Source of the DNA: Neoarius graeffei | Taxonomy: Eukaryota > Chordata > Actinopteri > Siluriformes > Ariidae | NCBI RefSeq assembly: GCF_027579695.1 | Contig: NC_083582.1 | Coordinates: 36,279,964 to 36,343,963 of the forward strand | Length of the DNA: 64,000 nucleotides | Direction of reading: 5' to 3' | In this document: positions 52,465 through 63,813 of the stretch, piece after piece | Position numbering within the stretch: position 1 is the stretch's first letter | Layout of the letters: each line of letters opens with the position of its first letter | Program-made: the position numbers and the translations under genes | Notes under the pieces: generated by a model | The model's database searches: none | Seen by the model: only the letters and a program-made list of their open reading frames with translations | Told to the model about the DNA's origin: nothing

Positions 52465-53480
52465 ATGAAAACCAAGGAGCCTCCAAACAGGTCAGAGACA
52501 AAGCTGTGGAGAAGTATAGATCAGGGTTGGGCTATAAAAAAAAAAAATCCCAAACTGTGAATATCCCACGGAGCACCATTAAATCCATTATAGCAAAATG
52601 GAAAGAATATGGCACCACTGTAAACTTGACAAGAGAAGGCCATCCACCAAAACTCACAGATCAGGCAAGGAGGGCATTAATCAGAGATGCAACAAAGACG
52701 CCAAAGAGAACACTGAAGGAGCTGCAAAGATCCACAGCAGAGATGGGAGTATCTGTCCAAAGGACCACTTTAAGCCATACACTCCATAGAGTGGGGTTTT
52801 ATGGAAGACTGGCCAGAAAAAAAGCCATTTCTTAAAGAAAAAAATTATAAGAAAACACATTTGGAGTTTGCCCAACAGCATGTTGCAGACTCCCCAAACA
52901 CATGGAAAAAGATTCTCTGGTCAGAAGAGACTAAAGTTGAACTTTCTGGCCATCATGGGAAACGCCATGTGTGATGCAAACACGATACTTATCATCACCC
53001 TGAGAACACCATTCCTACAGTGAAGCATGGTGGTGGCAGCGTCATGCTGTGGGGATATTTTTCATCTGCAGGGACAGGAAAGCTGGTCAGGATTGAAGGA
53101 AAGATGGATGGCACTAAATACAGGGCAATTCTGGAGGAAAAGCTGTTTGAGTCGGCCAGAGGTTTGAGACTGGGATGAAGGTTCACATTCCAGCAGGACA
53201 TTGACCCTAAACAGACTGCTAAAGCTACACTGGAGTGGTTTAAGGGAAAACATTTAAATGTCTTGGAATGGCCTAGTCAAAGCCCAAACCTCAATCCAAT
53301 TGAGAATCTGTTGCATAACTTGAAGATTGCTGTACACCAACGCAAGCCATCTAACTTGAAGGAGTTGGAGCAGTTTTGCCTTGAGGAATGGGCAAAAATC
53401 CCAGTGGCTAGAGTTGCTAAGCTAATAGAGACATACCCCAAGAGACTTGCAGCTGTAATTGCAGCAAAACTACAAAGTAT
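52465..53480 (+). pseudogene. Tc1 transposase (family IV), broken
   Basis: ATG at 52465 (MKTKEPPNR) follows the left inverted repeat. The first DNA-binding region is frameshifted at a run of A at 52537-52548. The frame 52506-52835 then gives KWKEYGTTVNLTREGHPPKL and LIRDATKTPKRTLKELQ. A stop after KKAIS (52833) and further shifts follow. The first catalytic region is degraded (WSEETKVELSGHH: E in place of the usual D). The second reads [11 protein letters not shown], where DND is usual. The C-terminal part 53263-53480 has [17 protein letters not shown] with the catalytic E. The changes near the catalytic residues add to the frame damage. Confidence 0.85.
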
Positions 53481-53567
53481 TGACTTTTTTTTGGGGGGGG
53501 GGGATACCTATGCACACTCCAGATTTCTTTTTTTTTTTTTTTAATTATTGTTTGTGCCACAATAAAA

Positions 53568-53589
53568 ACAACAACAACAACAACAACAG
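53568..53589. repeat. CAA microsatellite
   Basis: About seven CAA units inside the right part of the Tc1 element. Confidence 0.9.
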
Positions 53590-53727
53590 TTTTTACCTTT
53601 AACGTGGTAGGCATGTTGTGTAAATCAAATAATGGTAACCCTCCAAACATCCATTTTAATTTCAGCTTGTAATGTGACAAAACAGGACAAACACCAAGGG
53701 GTATGAATACTATTGCAAGACACTGTA

Positions 53728-55084
53728 ATGGAAGATGGTGGAAGATTACTGTTTTTGGTGAAGGGAGTACAATTAAATAAATAGTGAAAGTAATTAGATC
53801 ACTTGGAGAATAAAATATGATGCAATCTTTTGAAAAAGTGGCAGAACATGCAAATAGCAAACAGAGGTGTGGGGTGAGAACAGTTTTCAGCTTCTGCAGC
53901 CAGGAGCTTATCATGCTTTAAAAAAAAAAGAAAAAAGAAAAAAGTCATCTCATTCCACCTCCCTCTTTGTTTTGCTTATTCTCATTTCTGACCGCTTCTA
54001 ATCACAAAAGCCAGTGAGCTTTAGATGATATAATCCATGCTCCTCCCCTGGGAGCATGGCAGGCTCCCTTTTAGGCAACTGCACTGGCACATAGCTTTAT
54101 TGCTTTAGCTGGACACTCGGCCATGTATGTCCTTAGTTAGGGAACCACAGTGTGCTTCACACAGTATGAGCAAAGGTCATCTAGAGAAGCTGTCAGAAGA
54201 AGGTGTTTTTTTGAGCTGGTAGGTATCTTTCTCTTTTACTCTACTTTTTCCCAGTCCTTCTTAAATCGGCAGTTGTTTTGCTTTGGGCTAAAGATTACAC
54301 TGGAAAAGGAGAGAAAAGTAAGATACTGAATTTTTAATGTATATCCTGCCACCACTGGGGCTGGCTAAGAAAGATTTCTGCTTACTCATGTGATACTTCT
54401 AAGGAGTATCTAGTCAAGATGGTTATCCTTCTAATACTATCCTTATAAAATGTAACAGCATGCATGAGACAAGAAAATGTATAGTCTGTAATAAATTGTG
54501 CAAATATTGTATTTGCTTTGAACAATTTGTATTAATAAACCCCTGAAATTGTTTGTTTGTAATGTTTCCATGAAAATATCCTTACAAGGACAAAAGTTTG
54601 TGAGGTTCTGTATTCCCAGGACAATGCGATGGAAACTTGGCTTCATTTAGTGGAAGAACAGCCTGGGTTGTTGTTTTTTCTTTCTTTCTTTTTTTTTTCT
54701 GTTTGACAGTGATTGTAATGTAAGCAGTTAATGCTGCTTGAGTTGTTTATTGTTGATTTATGTCTTTTCTGCTTCATAAATCATCTTTAGATTATGCAGA
54801 ATATGTGGCTAACTGACTGTTACAGATGAGTGGAATTAATTATGCATTGACGGTAAAGCACTAGGAATATAAAAATGCACTGGTCGTATTCTGCCACCTG
54901 CTAGCTTTATTGCCTGCTATCATTATGGAGTTTACTTAAAGTCAAAGATTGCTGTAAGCACAAGCATCTGTGTATTAAGCTTCAGATTAATACCTCCCCG
55001 GAATCTAAACTGCCACTGCCTGATTTTGATCCTCTTTCTGTTCAGTTATTATTGGTGCATGCACTGTCATTTCATTTGGAAGAA
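53728..55084. other. Non-coding stretch in phyhipl intron 1
   Basis: No repeat signature. A short frame at 54166-54203 (MSKGHLEKLSEEG, then a possible GT donor) in a relatively unique block could be an alternative first exon, but nothing else supports it. Confidence 0.35.
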
Positions 55085-55186
55085 TACAGTGCCTTGCATA
55101 AGTATTCAACCACTTTGGATATTCAAAGTTTTTGTAGTGTTACAATCTGGAATGAACATAGGTTTAATTGGAAATGTATGTCAGAG

Positions 55187-55552
55187 GGCGGCACGGTGGT
55201 GTAGTGGTTAGCGCTGTCGCCTCACAGCAAGAAGGTCCGGGTTCGAGCCCCGTGGCCGGCGAGGGCCTTTCTGTGCGGAGTTTGCATGTTCTCCCCGTGT
55301 CCGCGTGGGTTTCCTCCGGGTGCTCTGGTTTCCCCCACAGTCCAAAGACATGCAGGTTAGGTTAACTGGTGACTCTAAATTGACCGTAGATGTGAGTGTG
55401 AATGGTTGTCTGTGTCTATGTGTCAGCCCTGTGATGACCTGGTGACTTGTCCAGGGTGTACCCCGCCTTTCGCCCATAGTCAGCTGGGATAGGCTCCAGC
55501 TTGCCTGCGACCCTGTAGGACAGGATAAAGTGGCTACAGATAATGAGATGAG
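55187..55552 (+). mobile_element. tRNA-derived SINE (type 1, GAGAT-tail subfamily) in a dead Tc1
   Basis: A full-length copy. Perfect 13-bp duplications ATGTATGTCAGAG at 55174-55186 and 55553-55565, within the Tc1 left inverted repeat. Confidence 0.93.
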
Positions 55553-55840
55553 ATGTATGTCAGAGATTTTCACAAAAATACTCCATATTGTCAAAAAGGA
55601 CAAAACATAGTTTTCGACATTATTTACAAACTAAGAAATTGAAAAGTTTTGACTGCATTAAATATTAATTACTTTTGCTGTGAAACCTGTAAATAAGCTA
55701 TCATGAAACCAGACGCCTTAAGAAGCTGCATAATGAGTTTAGTGGAGTCTGACTGTGTCCAATTAAAGTGTCACATGAACTCAAAATAAAAACACCTGTG
55801 TCTAAGAACGCCCCAGAGTTTGCTAGAGAACAAAGGAAAT

Positions 55841-56207
55841 CCATCCATCCATTATCTGTAGCCACTTATCCTGTGCAGGGTTGTGGGCAAGCTGGAGTCT
55901 ATTCCAGCTGACTATGGGCAAGAGGCGGGGTACACCCTGAACAAGTCGCCAGGTCATCACAGGGCTGACACATAGAGACAAACAACCATTCACACTCACA
56001 TCTACGGTCAATTTAGAGCCACCAGTTAGCCTAACCTGCATGCCTTTGAACTGTGGGGGAAACCGGAGCACCAGGAGGAAACCCGTGCAGACACGGGGAG
56101 AGCATGCAAACTCCACACCGAAAGGCCCTTGTTGGCCGCTGGGCTCAAACCCTGGACCTTCTTGCTGTGAGGCGACAGTACTAACCACTACACCACCGTG
56201 CCACCCG
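55841..56207 (-). mobile_element. tRNA-derived SINE (type 1, GGAT-tail subfamily) in a dead Tc1
   Basis: A full-length minus-strand copy. Perfect 11-bp duplications ACAAAGGAAAT at 55830-55840 and 56208-56218. Confidence 0.93.
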
Positions 56208-57025
56208 ACAAAGGAAATCATAAAGACCAATGAGCTATCAAAACAATTCCAAGAAAAGGTTCTGAAGAAGCAACAATCAGGGTTGTACAATGAACGATTA
56301 TATCCATTCATAACAATGAAAAGAATATAAAGGAGGCTATTCACCAAAACCTGGTCATCAGGTACAGAAGTACTGGTCAGAAAATCAACCAGGAGGCCAA
56401 GGGTACCTCTGAAGAAGTTGGACAGATCAACAGAAGAAATGGGGAAAAAATGCTTTATGGAACAGTGCCAAGAAGAAAAATGCCTCTAAAAGACAAATCC
56501 CATTTGGAGTTTGCCAAAGGGCATGTAGGAGACACCCCAAAATGGTTTAGTGTGATGATAACTTTTTGACTTTTGCAAAATGTTATGGGTGGCAGAAAAT
56601 GAACAGCGCTCATCAGCCAGATAACCCTGTCCACTATATGAAGTTAGCTTGTGCTAGAATAATGTTGCAGGTATGCTTTTCTTCATCAAAATCTGGGGAA
56701 ATGTTTTAGTCCACAAGTGACCCGATTCACCTTTCAGCAGGACAGTGACCCTAAACACACAACCAATTAAGCTGAGAACCAGAAAGTCTTGGAAAGGTCA
56801 AGTCAAAACCCAAAACTGAACCCATTACAAGACTTCAAAATCACTGTCGACCATCAAAGAGCAATTTTGGGCAAAAATGGCAGAGACCATAGAAAGAAAG
56901 GGTAAAGTTTACAGGATTTACCTCAAAAGAGTCATAGATGTAATTGCAGCAAAAATGGCTCTACCAAAGGGATGTGAATATGTGCAGTCAAAAATTCTTT
57001 TTTTTTTTTAAATTTGCATGTCTTT

Positions 57026-57740
57026 TGGGTGGTACAGTAGCACAGTGGTACCATTGCCATCTAAAAGCACCAGGGTTCCCAGTTCAATTCTGAGCTTGGA
57101 TTACAGTCTGTGCTGAGTTTCATACGTACCTCCCATGTCCGTGTAGGTTTCCTCCATATCCTCCAGAAGGTGAACTCGCAACTCTGGGTTGCCCCTGGAT
57201 CACGGTGGTATAGTGGTTAGCACTGTTGCCTCACAGCAAGAGGGTTCTGGGTTTGAGCCCAGTGGCCAATGGGGCCTTTCTGTGTGGAGTTTGCATGTTC
57301 TCACCGTGTCTGCGTGGGTTTCTTCAGGGTGCTCCAGTTTCCCCCACAGTCCAAAGACATGCAGGTTAGGCTAATTGGTGGCTCTAAATTGACTGTAGGT
57401 GTGAATGTGAGTGTGGATGGTTGTTTGTCTCTATGTGTCAGCCCTGCGATGACCTGGCGACTTGTCCAGGGTGTACCCCGCCTCTCACCCATAGTCAGCT
57501 GGGATAGGCTCCAGCTTGCCCGCGACCCTGCACAGGATAAGCGGTTGCGGATAATGGATGAACGAGTTGCCCCTGGGTGTGAATGAGTGTGTGAGTATGT
57601 GTGCATGGTGCCCTGTGATGAACAGGCATTCAAATAGGGTGTATTCCTACCTCATGCATAGTATTCTGGAACCTCAATGGGCTCCAAATCTACTGCAACC
57701 CTGCCCAGGATGAAGTGATTTCTAAAAATGAATGAATGAA
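57026..57740 (+). mobile_element. SINE-like repeat (type 2) split by a type 1 SINE
   Basis: The 5' part 57026-57198 has a tRNA-like head (TAGCACAGTGG, then CCAGTTCAATTC). The 3' part 57577-57740 continues as GTGTGAATGAGTGTGTGAG, then CCCTGTGATGAACAGG, ending CCTGCCCAGGATGAAGTGAT and an AATG tail. The two parts rejoin across the duplicated GTTGCCCCTGG. The 5' part is shared with 35891-36090. Confidence 0.72.
57199..57565 (+). mobile_element. tRNA-derived SINE (type 1, GGAT-tail subfamily) inside a type 2 SINE
   Basis: Head ATCACGGTGGTATAGTGG, a box-B-like GGTTTGAGCCC, the diagnostic TTAGGCTAATTGGTGGCTC, and tail GATAATGGATGAAC. Perfect duplications GTTGCCCCTGG at 57188-57198 and 57566-57576. 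Confidence 0.9.
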
Positions 57741-57880
57741 AGAAGATAGTACTGTTGTTGTTGTTTGTTCTTGTTATTGTTAAGGCTGACATTTTGTAAA
57801 ATTTTGAATAGGTCAATGGAATGAAATCCCAAATAAATTTTTACTATATATTAAAAAAAAACTTTTAACAATACTGCTAT

Positions 57881-58021
57881 GATCTGGCGATTTGTCCAGG
57901 GTGTACCCCGCCTCTTGCCCATAGTCAGCTGGGATAGATTCCAGCTTGCCTGCGATCCTGTACAGAATAAGCGACTACAGATAATGGATGGATGGATGGA
58001 TGGATGGATGGATGGATGGAT
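57881..58021 (+). mobile_element. Type 1 SINE 3' fragment with GGAT tail
   Basis: It begins at GATCTGGCGATTTGTCCAGG and runs to a GGAT array of about nine units (57986-58021). It is 5'-truncated. Confidence 0.85.
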
Positions 58022-58110
58022 ATTGCAACAATACAACATGTGGAAATTTTTGAGCCATTTGTGACAGATAAAAGCAAAAGCAGAATTCCTGTCTCATATT
58101 AATTAAGGGG

Positions 58111-58472
58111 CGGCACGGTGGTGTAGTGGTTAGCACTGTTGCCTCACAGCAAGAAGGTCCTGGGTTCGAGCCCCATGGCCGGTGAGGGCCTTTCTGTGTG
58201 GAGTTTGCATGTTCTCCCCGTGTCCGCGTGGGTTTCCTCCGGGTGCTCCGGTTTCCCCCACAGTCCAACGACATGCAGGTTAGGTTAACTGGTGACTCTA
58301 AATTGACCGTAGGTGTGAATGGTTGTCTGTGTCTATGTGTCAGCCCTGTGATGACCTGGCGACTTGTCCAGGGTGTACCCCGCCTTTCGCCCATAGTCAG
58401 CTGGGATAGGCTCCAGCTTGCCTGCGACCCTGTAGAAGGATAAAGCGGCTAGAGATAATAAGATGAGATGAG
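58111..58472 (+). mobile_element. tRNA-derived SINE (type 1, GAGAT-tail subfamily), full length
   Basis: Perfect 15-bp duplications ATATTAATTAAGGGG at 58096-58110 and 58473-58487. It is one of the cleanest and presumably youngest copies. Confidence 0.94.
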
Positions 58473-58487
58473 ATATTAATTAAGGGG

Positions 58488-59172
58488 AATTTTATTAACC
58501 CAGAATTTTTCCTCAGTGTGGAAATGAATCTCACTTAGCATTTTTTTCTACAGGGTTATCAGATCAGAATTAATTCCATGCCACTACCAGCAAGTATGTG
58601 TGGGTGTGTGTTATGAGAGATGGGCTATTAATTTGTTGCTTCAGTGCATTCAGAGCTTCTGGTGACAGCACGGTATTTGTGATCTGCAGAAACACTCTAC
58701 TCTGTAATTAGATTTAGATACGCTTTCCAAATATCTGTACTTGTCTTCATCCTTTTCCCCAGCCAGAGATCCCTTGTGAGCTTTGGTATGATTTTTGAAG
58801 GCCTTATTCCCCAAGTCATTTTTGTGGCAGAAGTGGATTAAAAAGTACAGCTGACTAGACACTGTCTGACTCTAGGTCTGTATGATAACCCAGTCCTCTC
58901 ACTGAGCTGTGACTTATAGTCTTCAGCTCTTGTTCGAGAAGACAGCACAGTACAGCTCTCTCTGTCTCTGTCCTTCATAAATTATTGAGGAAGCAGGATG
59001 GAAAAGCAGTAGTTTTCTAACGTTGAAAAATTCATTGTCTTTTTCTGTATTAGTCAGAGAGGTACTTTCCTGTGTTTAAGACCCATTTATTCTGAAGCAA
59101 AACTCAGGAGGATGTCTTGCCTCTGGTGTTTTTCCCAGTTCTGAATAGCTTCACGTCATCGGCTCTCAATCA

Positions 59173-59222
<50 letters not shown>

Positions 59223-59527
59223 AGTTCTGATGGCTGGTTTTAGCTGACTGGTCAGATAAAATGCTCACTGAGAATTCCCCAGAGTTCAGCCAATGCTTCT
59301 CTCTCTTTCAGTTGTGTTTGTTCACTCCCTCATGCTGAATTGTGAGAATAGGCTGCAGTGGTGTGGTGTGCTAGTGGAAAGAAATGCAGGCACTTAAGCC
59401 CTGTACAAGCAATGTTTAGAACTTACAAAGTCTTTAGCTTCATCACTGATCATACCAGACCTTGCTCATGATGGAAGTTGTGCTTCCTGTAGTGACACAA
59501 TGTGTGCATTTGACTGTGATGACCAAT
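58488..59527. other. Non-coding stretch with a GT microsatellite
   Basis: No gene recognised. A GT run of about 22 units lies at 59175-59218. Confidence 0.5.

Positions 59528-59622
<95 letters not shown>
59528..59622. repeat. Compound CA/TA/GA microsatellite
   Basis: About 27 CA units (59528-59582), a short TA run and then about 16 GA units (59591-59622), directly abutting a SINE tail. Confidence 0.95.
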
Positions 59623-59626
<4 letters not shown>

Positions 59627-59943
59627 ATTATCCATAACCACTTATCCTGTGCAGGGTCGCAGGCAAGATGGAGCCTATCCCAGCTGACTATGGGCAAGAG
59701 GCAGGGGACACCTTGGACAAGTCGCCAGATCATCACAGGGCTGACACATAGAGACAAACAACCATTCACACTCATGGTCAATTTAGAGCCACCAATTAGC
59801 CTAACCTGCATGTCTTTGGACTGTGGGGGAAACTGGAGCACTCAGAGGGGGCCCACACAGACACAGGGAGAACATGCAAACTCCACACAGAAAGGCCCCC
59901 GTCAGCCACTGGGCTTGAACCCAGAACCTTCTTGCTGTGAAGC
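59623..59943 (-). mobile_element. Type 1 SINE (GGAT-tail subfamily), head-truncated
   Basis: A minus-strand copy from tail (ATCCATTATCCATAACCACTT) to box B (GGTTCAAGCCC) and CACAGCAAGAAGG. The first 35 bases of the head are missing. The tail side merges with the GA microsatellite. Confidence 0.87.
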
Positions 59944-60063
59944 ATTGTAATTGATTTGACCTTTCCTATAGATTGGGCATCCAATAAGTATTTTATAATA
60001 GCACACACAGAATGTTATATTTAAGGGGACTTAGCAAAAATGTTTTGGATATTCTCAATGTAG

Positions 60064-60435
60064 GGTGGCATGGTAGTGTAGTGGTTAGCGCTGTCGCCTC
60101 ACAGCAAGAAGGTCCGGGTTCGAGCCTCGTGGCCGGCGAGGGCCTTTCTGTGTGGAGTTTGCATGTTCTCCCCGTGTCCACGTGGGTTTCCGCTGGGTGC
60201 TCCGGTTTCCCCCACAGTCCAAAGACATGCAGGTTAGGTTAACTGGTGACTCTAAATTGACCGTAGGTGTGAATGTGAGTGTGAATGGTTGTCTGTGTCT
60301 ATGTGTCAGCCCTGTGATGACCTGGCGACTTGTCCAGGGTGTACCCCGCCTTTCGCCCGTAGTCAGCTGGGATAGGCTCCAGCTTGCCTGCGACCCTGTA
60401 GAACAGGATAAAGCGGCTAGAGATGATGAGATGAG
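60064..60435 (+). mobile_element. tRNA-derived SINE (type 1, GAGAT-tail subfamily), full length
   Basis: Box A is TAGTGTAGTGG (one change) and box B GGTTCGAGCCTC. Duplications contain ATTCTCAAT at 60051-60059 and 60436-60444, so the insertion boundaries are good to a few bases. Confidence 0.9.
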
Positions 60436-60444
60436 ATTCTCAAT

Positions 60445-60866
60445 ATATAGTGGCATTTTGCTGGAATACATTGTACATTGCACACTATATTTGTCACCTT
60501 TGTTAGTGTTGGACTCCCTTGGAGGATATAAATGCTGAAACCCAAACATCAAAGTGCATAGCTCTTGAACAGGTTGGCAAGTAAAATTATTGAAAACTTG
60601 GCAATAATGTAACAAAGTCATTACAGTATACAGTCATAGACAAGTACAGGAAAATAATAGGAGTTTGTATTGAAAAGTATGTTCAGTGAGCATACTGTGA
60701 ATAGGAGCTCTGGGTTAAGCCCAGCACTGTCTTTATGATTAGAGCAACAGTGCTGATATAGGGTGGGTGGTGACATCATTAAAACATCATAATGTCCCAG
60801 TATACCGTAACATTTCAATGTCCATGAGTCTCCAAATCTGCAGCTTTACCTAAGAGAAGAACTATA
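60445..60866. other. Non-coding stretch
   Basis: Nothing recognised. Confidence 0.45.
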
Positions 60867-61372
60867 CTATATGGTTAAAAGTTTGTGGGGACCTGACCCT
60901 CACCCCTGTGTGTACATTTTGCGATGAGGCCAATCCCTTTCCAGATTTAGTCCCCACTTTGCTGTTATAGTAACCTCTACTTATCTGGGAAGGCTTTCCA
61001 CTAGATGTTGGAATGTGGCTGTGGGGATTTTTCCATTCAGCCATAAGAGCATTAATGAGGTCAGGCACTGAGGTTAGGCAAGAAAGGCCTAACAGTTGGC
61101 ATTCCAATTTATCCTAAAGGTGTTCAATGGGGTTTAGCTCAGGACTTTGTGCAGGCCATACAAGTTTTTTTTGCTAGAACCTTTGCAAATCATGTCTTCA
61201 TGGACCTTGCTTTTTGCCTCTTAGTTTCAATTAAGGGAAATTGTAAAGCTACAGCATACAAAGGCATCCTTATAGAATTTTGTGCTTCCAACTTTTGTGA
61301 TAACTGTTTAGGAAAGATCCACATATGGGTGTGATGGTCAGGTGTCCACAAGATTTGGCACAGAGTTTATTT
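60867..61372 (-). mobile_element. Internally deleted Tc1-like transposon (family VI)
   Basis: The left end CTATATGGTTAAAAGTTTGT and GGACCTGACCCTCAC pair with the right-end GTGTGATGGTCAGGTGTCCA. Between them are remnants of the transposase 3' part on the minus strand (GGTGTTCAATGGGGTTTAGCTCAGGAC equivalent, seen in pieces). Most of the transposase is absent. Confidence 0.6.
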
Positions 61373-61429
61373 AATATAATGGCTAAAGGAATAAACAAAT
61401 ATATTTTGACTTAAAAAAGCTCAGTCCCC

Positions 61430-62260
61430 TGCTTTAGTCCACATTCTTCTAGGAATTGATAAAAACCGCCACCTTTTAAAAAACATACATCATAACAGAC
61501 CAAAGGTTCACTCCTGTACAGTGGGGTGAGACCACTCAGTGCTTTGAAGGTCATTAGTATTGTGTTATAATCAGCATTAAATTTTAATGGGAACCAAATG
61601 AAATGTGGATGGGGTAAATAGGGGTACAAAGGTGCATTTTATAGGAACTAAAGCTTGTTTATTAACCTTCTGGAACCAGATTTCCAATCTAGAATTAATA
61701 GTAATATGCATTTTTTTTTAAACCATCATTCTTAATCAGTGTGACATATACAATGAAAAGAAGAAGTGGCCTAAGAACTCTTGTGGAACACTAAACATGA
61801 CTTTTATATGCATCACCATTTACATTTAGAAACTGATAATTTTCAGACAGATGAGCTTTGAACCAGGAAAGAACCATTCTCTTAATTTAAACAAAAATTT
61901 CTAGTCTTTTAGAAGAATATTAAGATCTATTGTATCAAAAGCTACACTAAGCTTGACAGAAGCAAGGAGACACAATGCTGATCAGAGGTCAAAATAGGTC
62001 ATTTACTACATTAACCCATGCTGTTTCAGTACTGCGATGAGGCCAATACCCCGAATTCAAGATTCAACGTATGTAATTCCTCTGCAAGAATAAGATTAGT
62101 TGCTGAGATACAACCTGTTCTAAGATCTTGGAAATAAAGGGGAAGTTTGATATTGGCATATAGAGTCAAGATCAATGTTTAATCATTAGTTTGATAATTG
62201 CTAATTTAAGAGATTTGGATACATAGGCAATCCCAAGGGAGGAGTTATTATTTCTAGTAG
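61430..62260 (-). pseudogene. L2-type LINE RT fragment, heavily decayed
   Basis: On the minus strand, near 61930-61960, VAFDTID corresponds to the conserved RT block usually seen as AAFDT-DH. Near 61550-61600, KFNADYNTILMTFKALSGLTPLY corresponds to the C-terminal K-LL-FKALNGL-P-YL region of L2/CR1 LINEs. Many stops lie between. It is a 5'-truncated, dead copy. Confidence 0.6.
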
Positions 62261-62377
62261 TATTTGTTTAAGATGCTTAGGTATAGGGGCTAGTACACAA
62301 ATTGATGCCTACTTCAGACCTCTTCTTGAACAGCCAAAACTATGCTGGGGAGTGGGCACATACACTAACTCTGTATT

Positions 62378-62562
62378 ACAGTACATTAATGGCATTTAGC
62401 AGATGCTCTTATCCAGATCAACATACAACATACCCAGAGCAGCCAGGGGTTAGGTGCCTTGCTCAAGGGCACTTCAGCCATTCCTGCTGGTCCAGGGAAT
62501 TGAAGCAGCAACCTTTTGGTGCCAAAGCTGCTTCTCTAACCATTAGGCCATGGCTTCCCTGT
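62378..62562 (-). mobile_element. tRNA-derived SINE with L2-like tail (SINE type 3)
   Basis: The minus strand begins GGGAAGCCATGGCCTAATGG and has a box-B-like segment at TTCAATTCC. It ends GGATAAGAGCATCTGCTAAA and TGCCATTAATGTA. It is the same family as 6913-7090. The 90-codon plus-strand frame here is chance. Confidence 0.75.
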
Positions 62563-63162
62563 GTAGTACCCTAAATTCTATAATTGCTACATACAATAAA
62601 TTGTTCACCCTTTTGCATGTGCACTTTGACCTAAAATAAGAAGTGAATTCACAAGTAAGCTCACAGTCAATATCTGAGTCTGTGAATCCGAGGCTAATAG
62701 CACAGCAGGAGAATTAGCCCGAATACTGATTAAGCTGCTTGTGTGCCTCAGCCTGCAATATTAGTCACTTGTGTTCACCGCTTGCCCATCCTCTAATATG
62801 GCATACACATCCGGTCTCAAATTCAGTTCATCTACTCTACTGGTACAATAACTTCTGTTTCTCATTCTGTGTACCCCTGACCCTACTAGCTTACTTCCTG
62901 TCTCTACCCATGCTCCTGGTTCAGGCTTAGTCTCTAATTTCTCTACTAGTTTAATTGCTGGGTCTTGTCCATTCTGATTATAACAGTATCTGCCTGCAAA
63001 TGCTATTCCCCTTGTTCTGTAGATCTGAGAGTATCAGCCATTCACAATGCACTTCAAGCCAATTAAAAATTAAAGTATTAAGTGAAAGAAATGTCAAATT
63101 GTCTAATGTGTAGCTGTTTAGTGACATTTTATTGTATTTTGCTAACTGCATTATCTTCCTAT
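62563..63162. other. Non-coding stretch
   Basis: Nothing recognised. Confidence 0.45.
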
Positions 63163-63175
63163 ATATTCTTGCTTA

Positions 63176-63550
63176 GGCGGCACGGTGGTGTAGTGGTTAG
63201 CGCTGTCGCCTCACAGCAAGAAGGTCTGGGCTCGAGCCCCGTGGCCGGCGAGGGCCTTTCTGTGTGGAGTTTGCATGTTCTCCCCGTGTCCGCGTGGGTT
63301 TCCTCCGGGTGCTCCGGTTTCCCCCACAGTCCAAAGACATGCAGGTTAGGTTAACTGGTGACTCTAAATTGACCGTAGGTGTGAGTGTGAGTGTGAATGG
63401 TTGTCTGTGTCTATGTGTCAGCCCTGTGATGACCTGGCGACTTGTCCAGGGTGTACCCCGCCTTTCGCCCGTAGTCAGCTGGGATAGGCTCCAGCTTGCC
63501 TGCGACCCTGTAGAAGGATAAAGCGGCTAGAGATAATGAGATGAGATGAG
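63176..63550 (+). mobile_element. tRNA-derived SINE (type 1, GAGAT-tail subfamily), full length
   Basis: Perfect 13-bp duplications ATATTCTTGCTTA at 63163-63175 and 63551-63563. Head, body and tail are intact. Confidence 0.94.
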
Positions 63551-63637
63551 ATATTCTTGCTTATATTAAAATGGGAAGAATATTGGCTAAAGCAGATTAG
63601 TGAATTACACTAATTTTCACATATATTTTCTCACTAA

Positions 63638-63775
63638 GTGTGAATGGTTGTTCGTCTCTGTGTTAGCCCGTGATGGGTTGCGACCTGCCCAGGGTATACC
63701 TCACCTCTTGCCCAAAGTCAGCAGGAATTGGCTCCAGCTTCCCCTGTGACCCTGAAGGATAAGTAGTATTAGATA
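63638..63775 (+). mobile_element. Diverged type 1 SINE 3' fragment
   Basis: It begins GTGTGAATGGTTGTTCGTCT and contains CAGGGTATACCTCACCTC and AAAGTCAGCAGGAATTGGCT. Head and tail are missing and divergence is high. Confidence 0.7.
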
Positions 63776-63813
63776 ATCTATAGATATATTTCCTCCTTAA
63801 TGGTATTTACTAG

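Larger units (their letters stand above)
52066..53725 (+). mobile_element. Tc1-like transposon (family IV), full length but inactive
   Basis: TA flanks at 52064-52065 and 53726-53727. Inverted repeats of about 130 bp begin AAGTGTCTTGCAAAAACATT on the left and, on the other strand, CAGTGTCTTGCAATAGTATT on the right. The transposase gene lies on the plus strand. Confidence 0.88.
55087..57010 (+). mobile_element. Degenerate Tc1-like transposon (family V) carrying two SINEs
   Basis: The left end CAGTGCCTTGCATAAGTATT follows TA at 55085-55086. Transposase remnants between and after the SINEs include the equivalent of the START region near 56230-56330, SHLEFAKGHVGDTPK near 56500 and FQQDSDPKHT-like sequence near 56735. 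Stops are very frequent. The right end is unclear near the T-run at 57000. Confidence 0.65.

Noticed and set aside
52506-52835. 109-codon frame as an intact small protein
   Set aside because: It is the frameshifted DNA-binding part of a Tc1 transposase pseudogene.
59443-59950. Frames of 132 and 162 codons on both strands
   Set aside because: They are built from CA/GT and GA/CT microsatellites fused to a SINE fragment.
60085-60621. 178-codon minus-strand frame, and similar frames of 80-170 codons at 7753, 19336, 56347, 58394 and 63264
   Set aside because: All are chance open frames through the type 1 SINE body; the same peptide recurs wherever the SINE occurs.
63176-63250. tRNA gene candidates from box A and box B motifs
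   Set aside because: The motifs are the pol III promoter of the SINE head; there is no complete cloverleaf with acceptor stem, and the same sequence is repeated many times.
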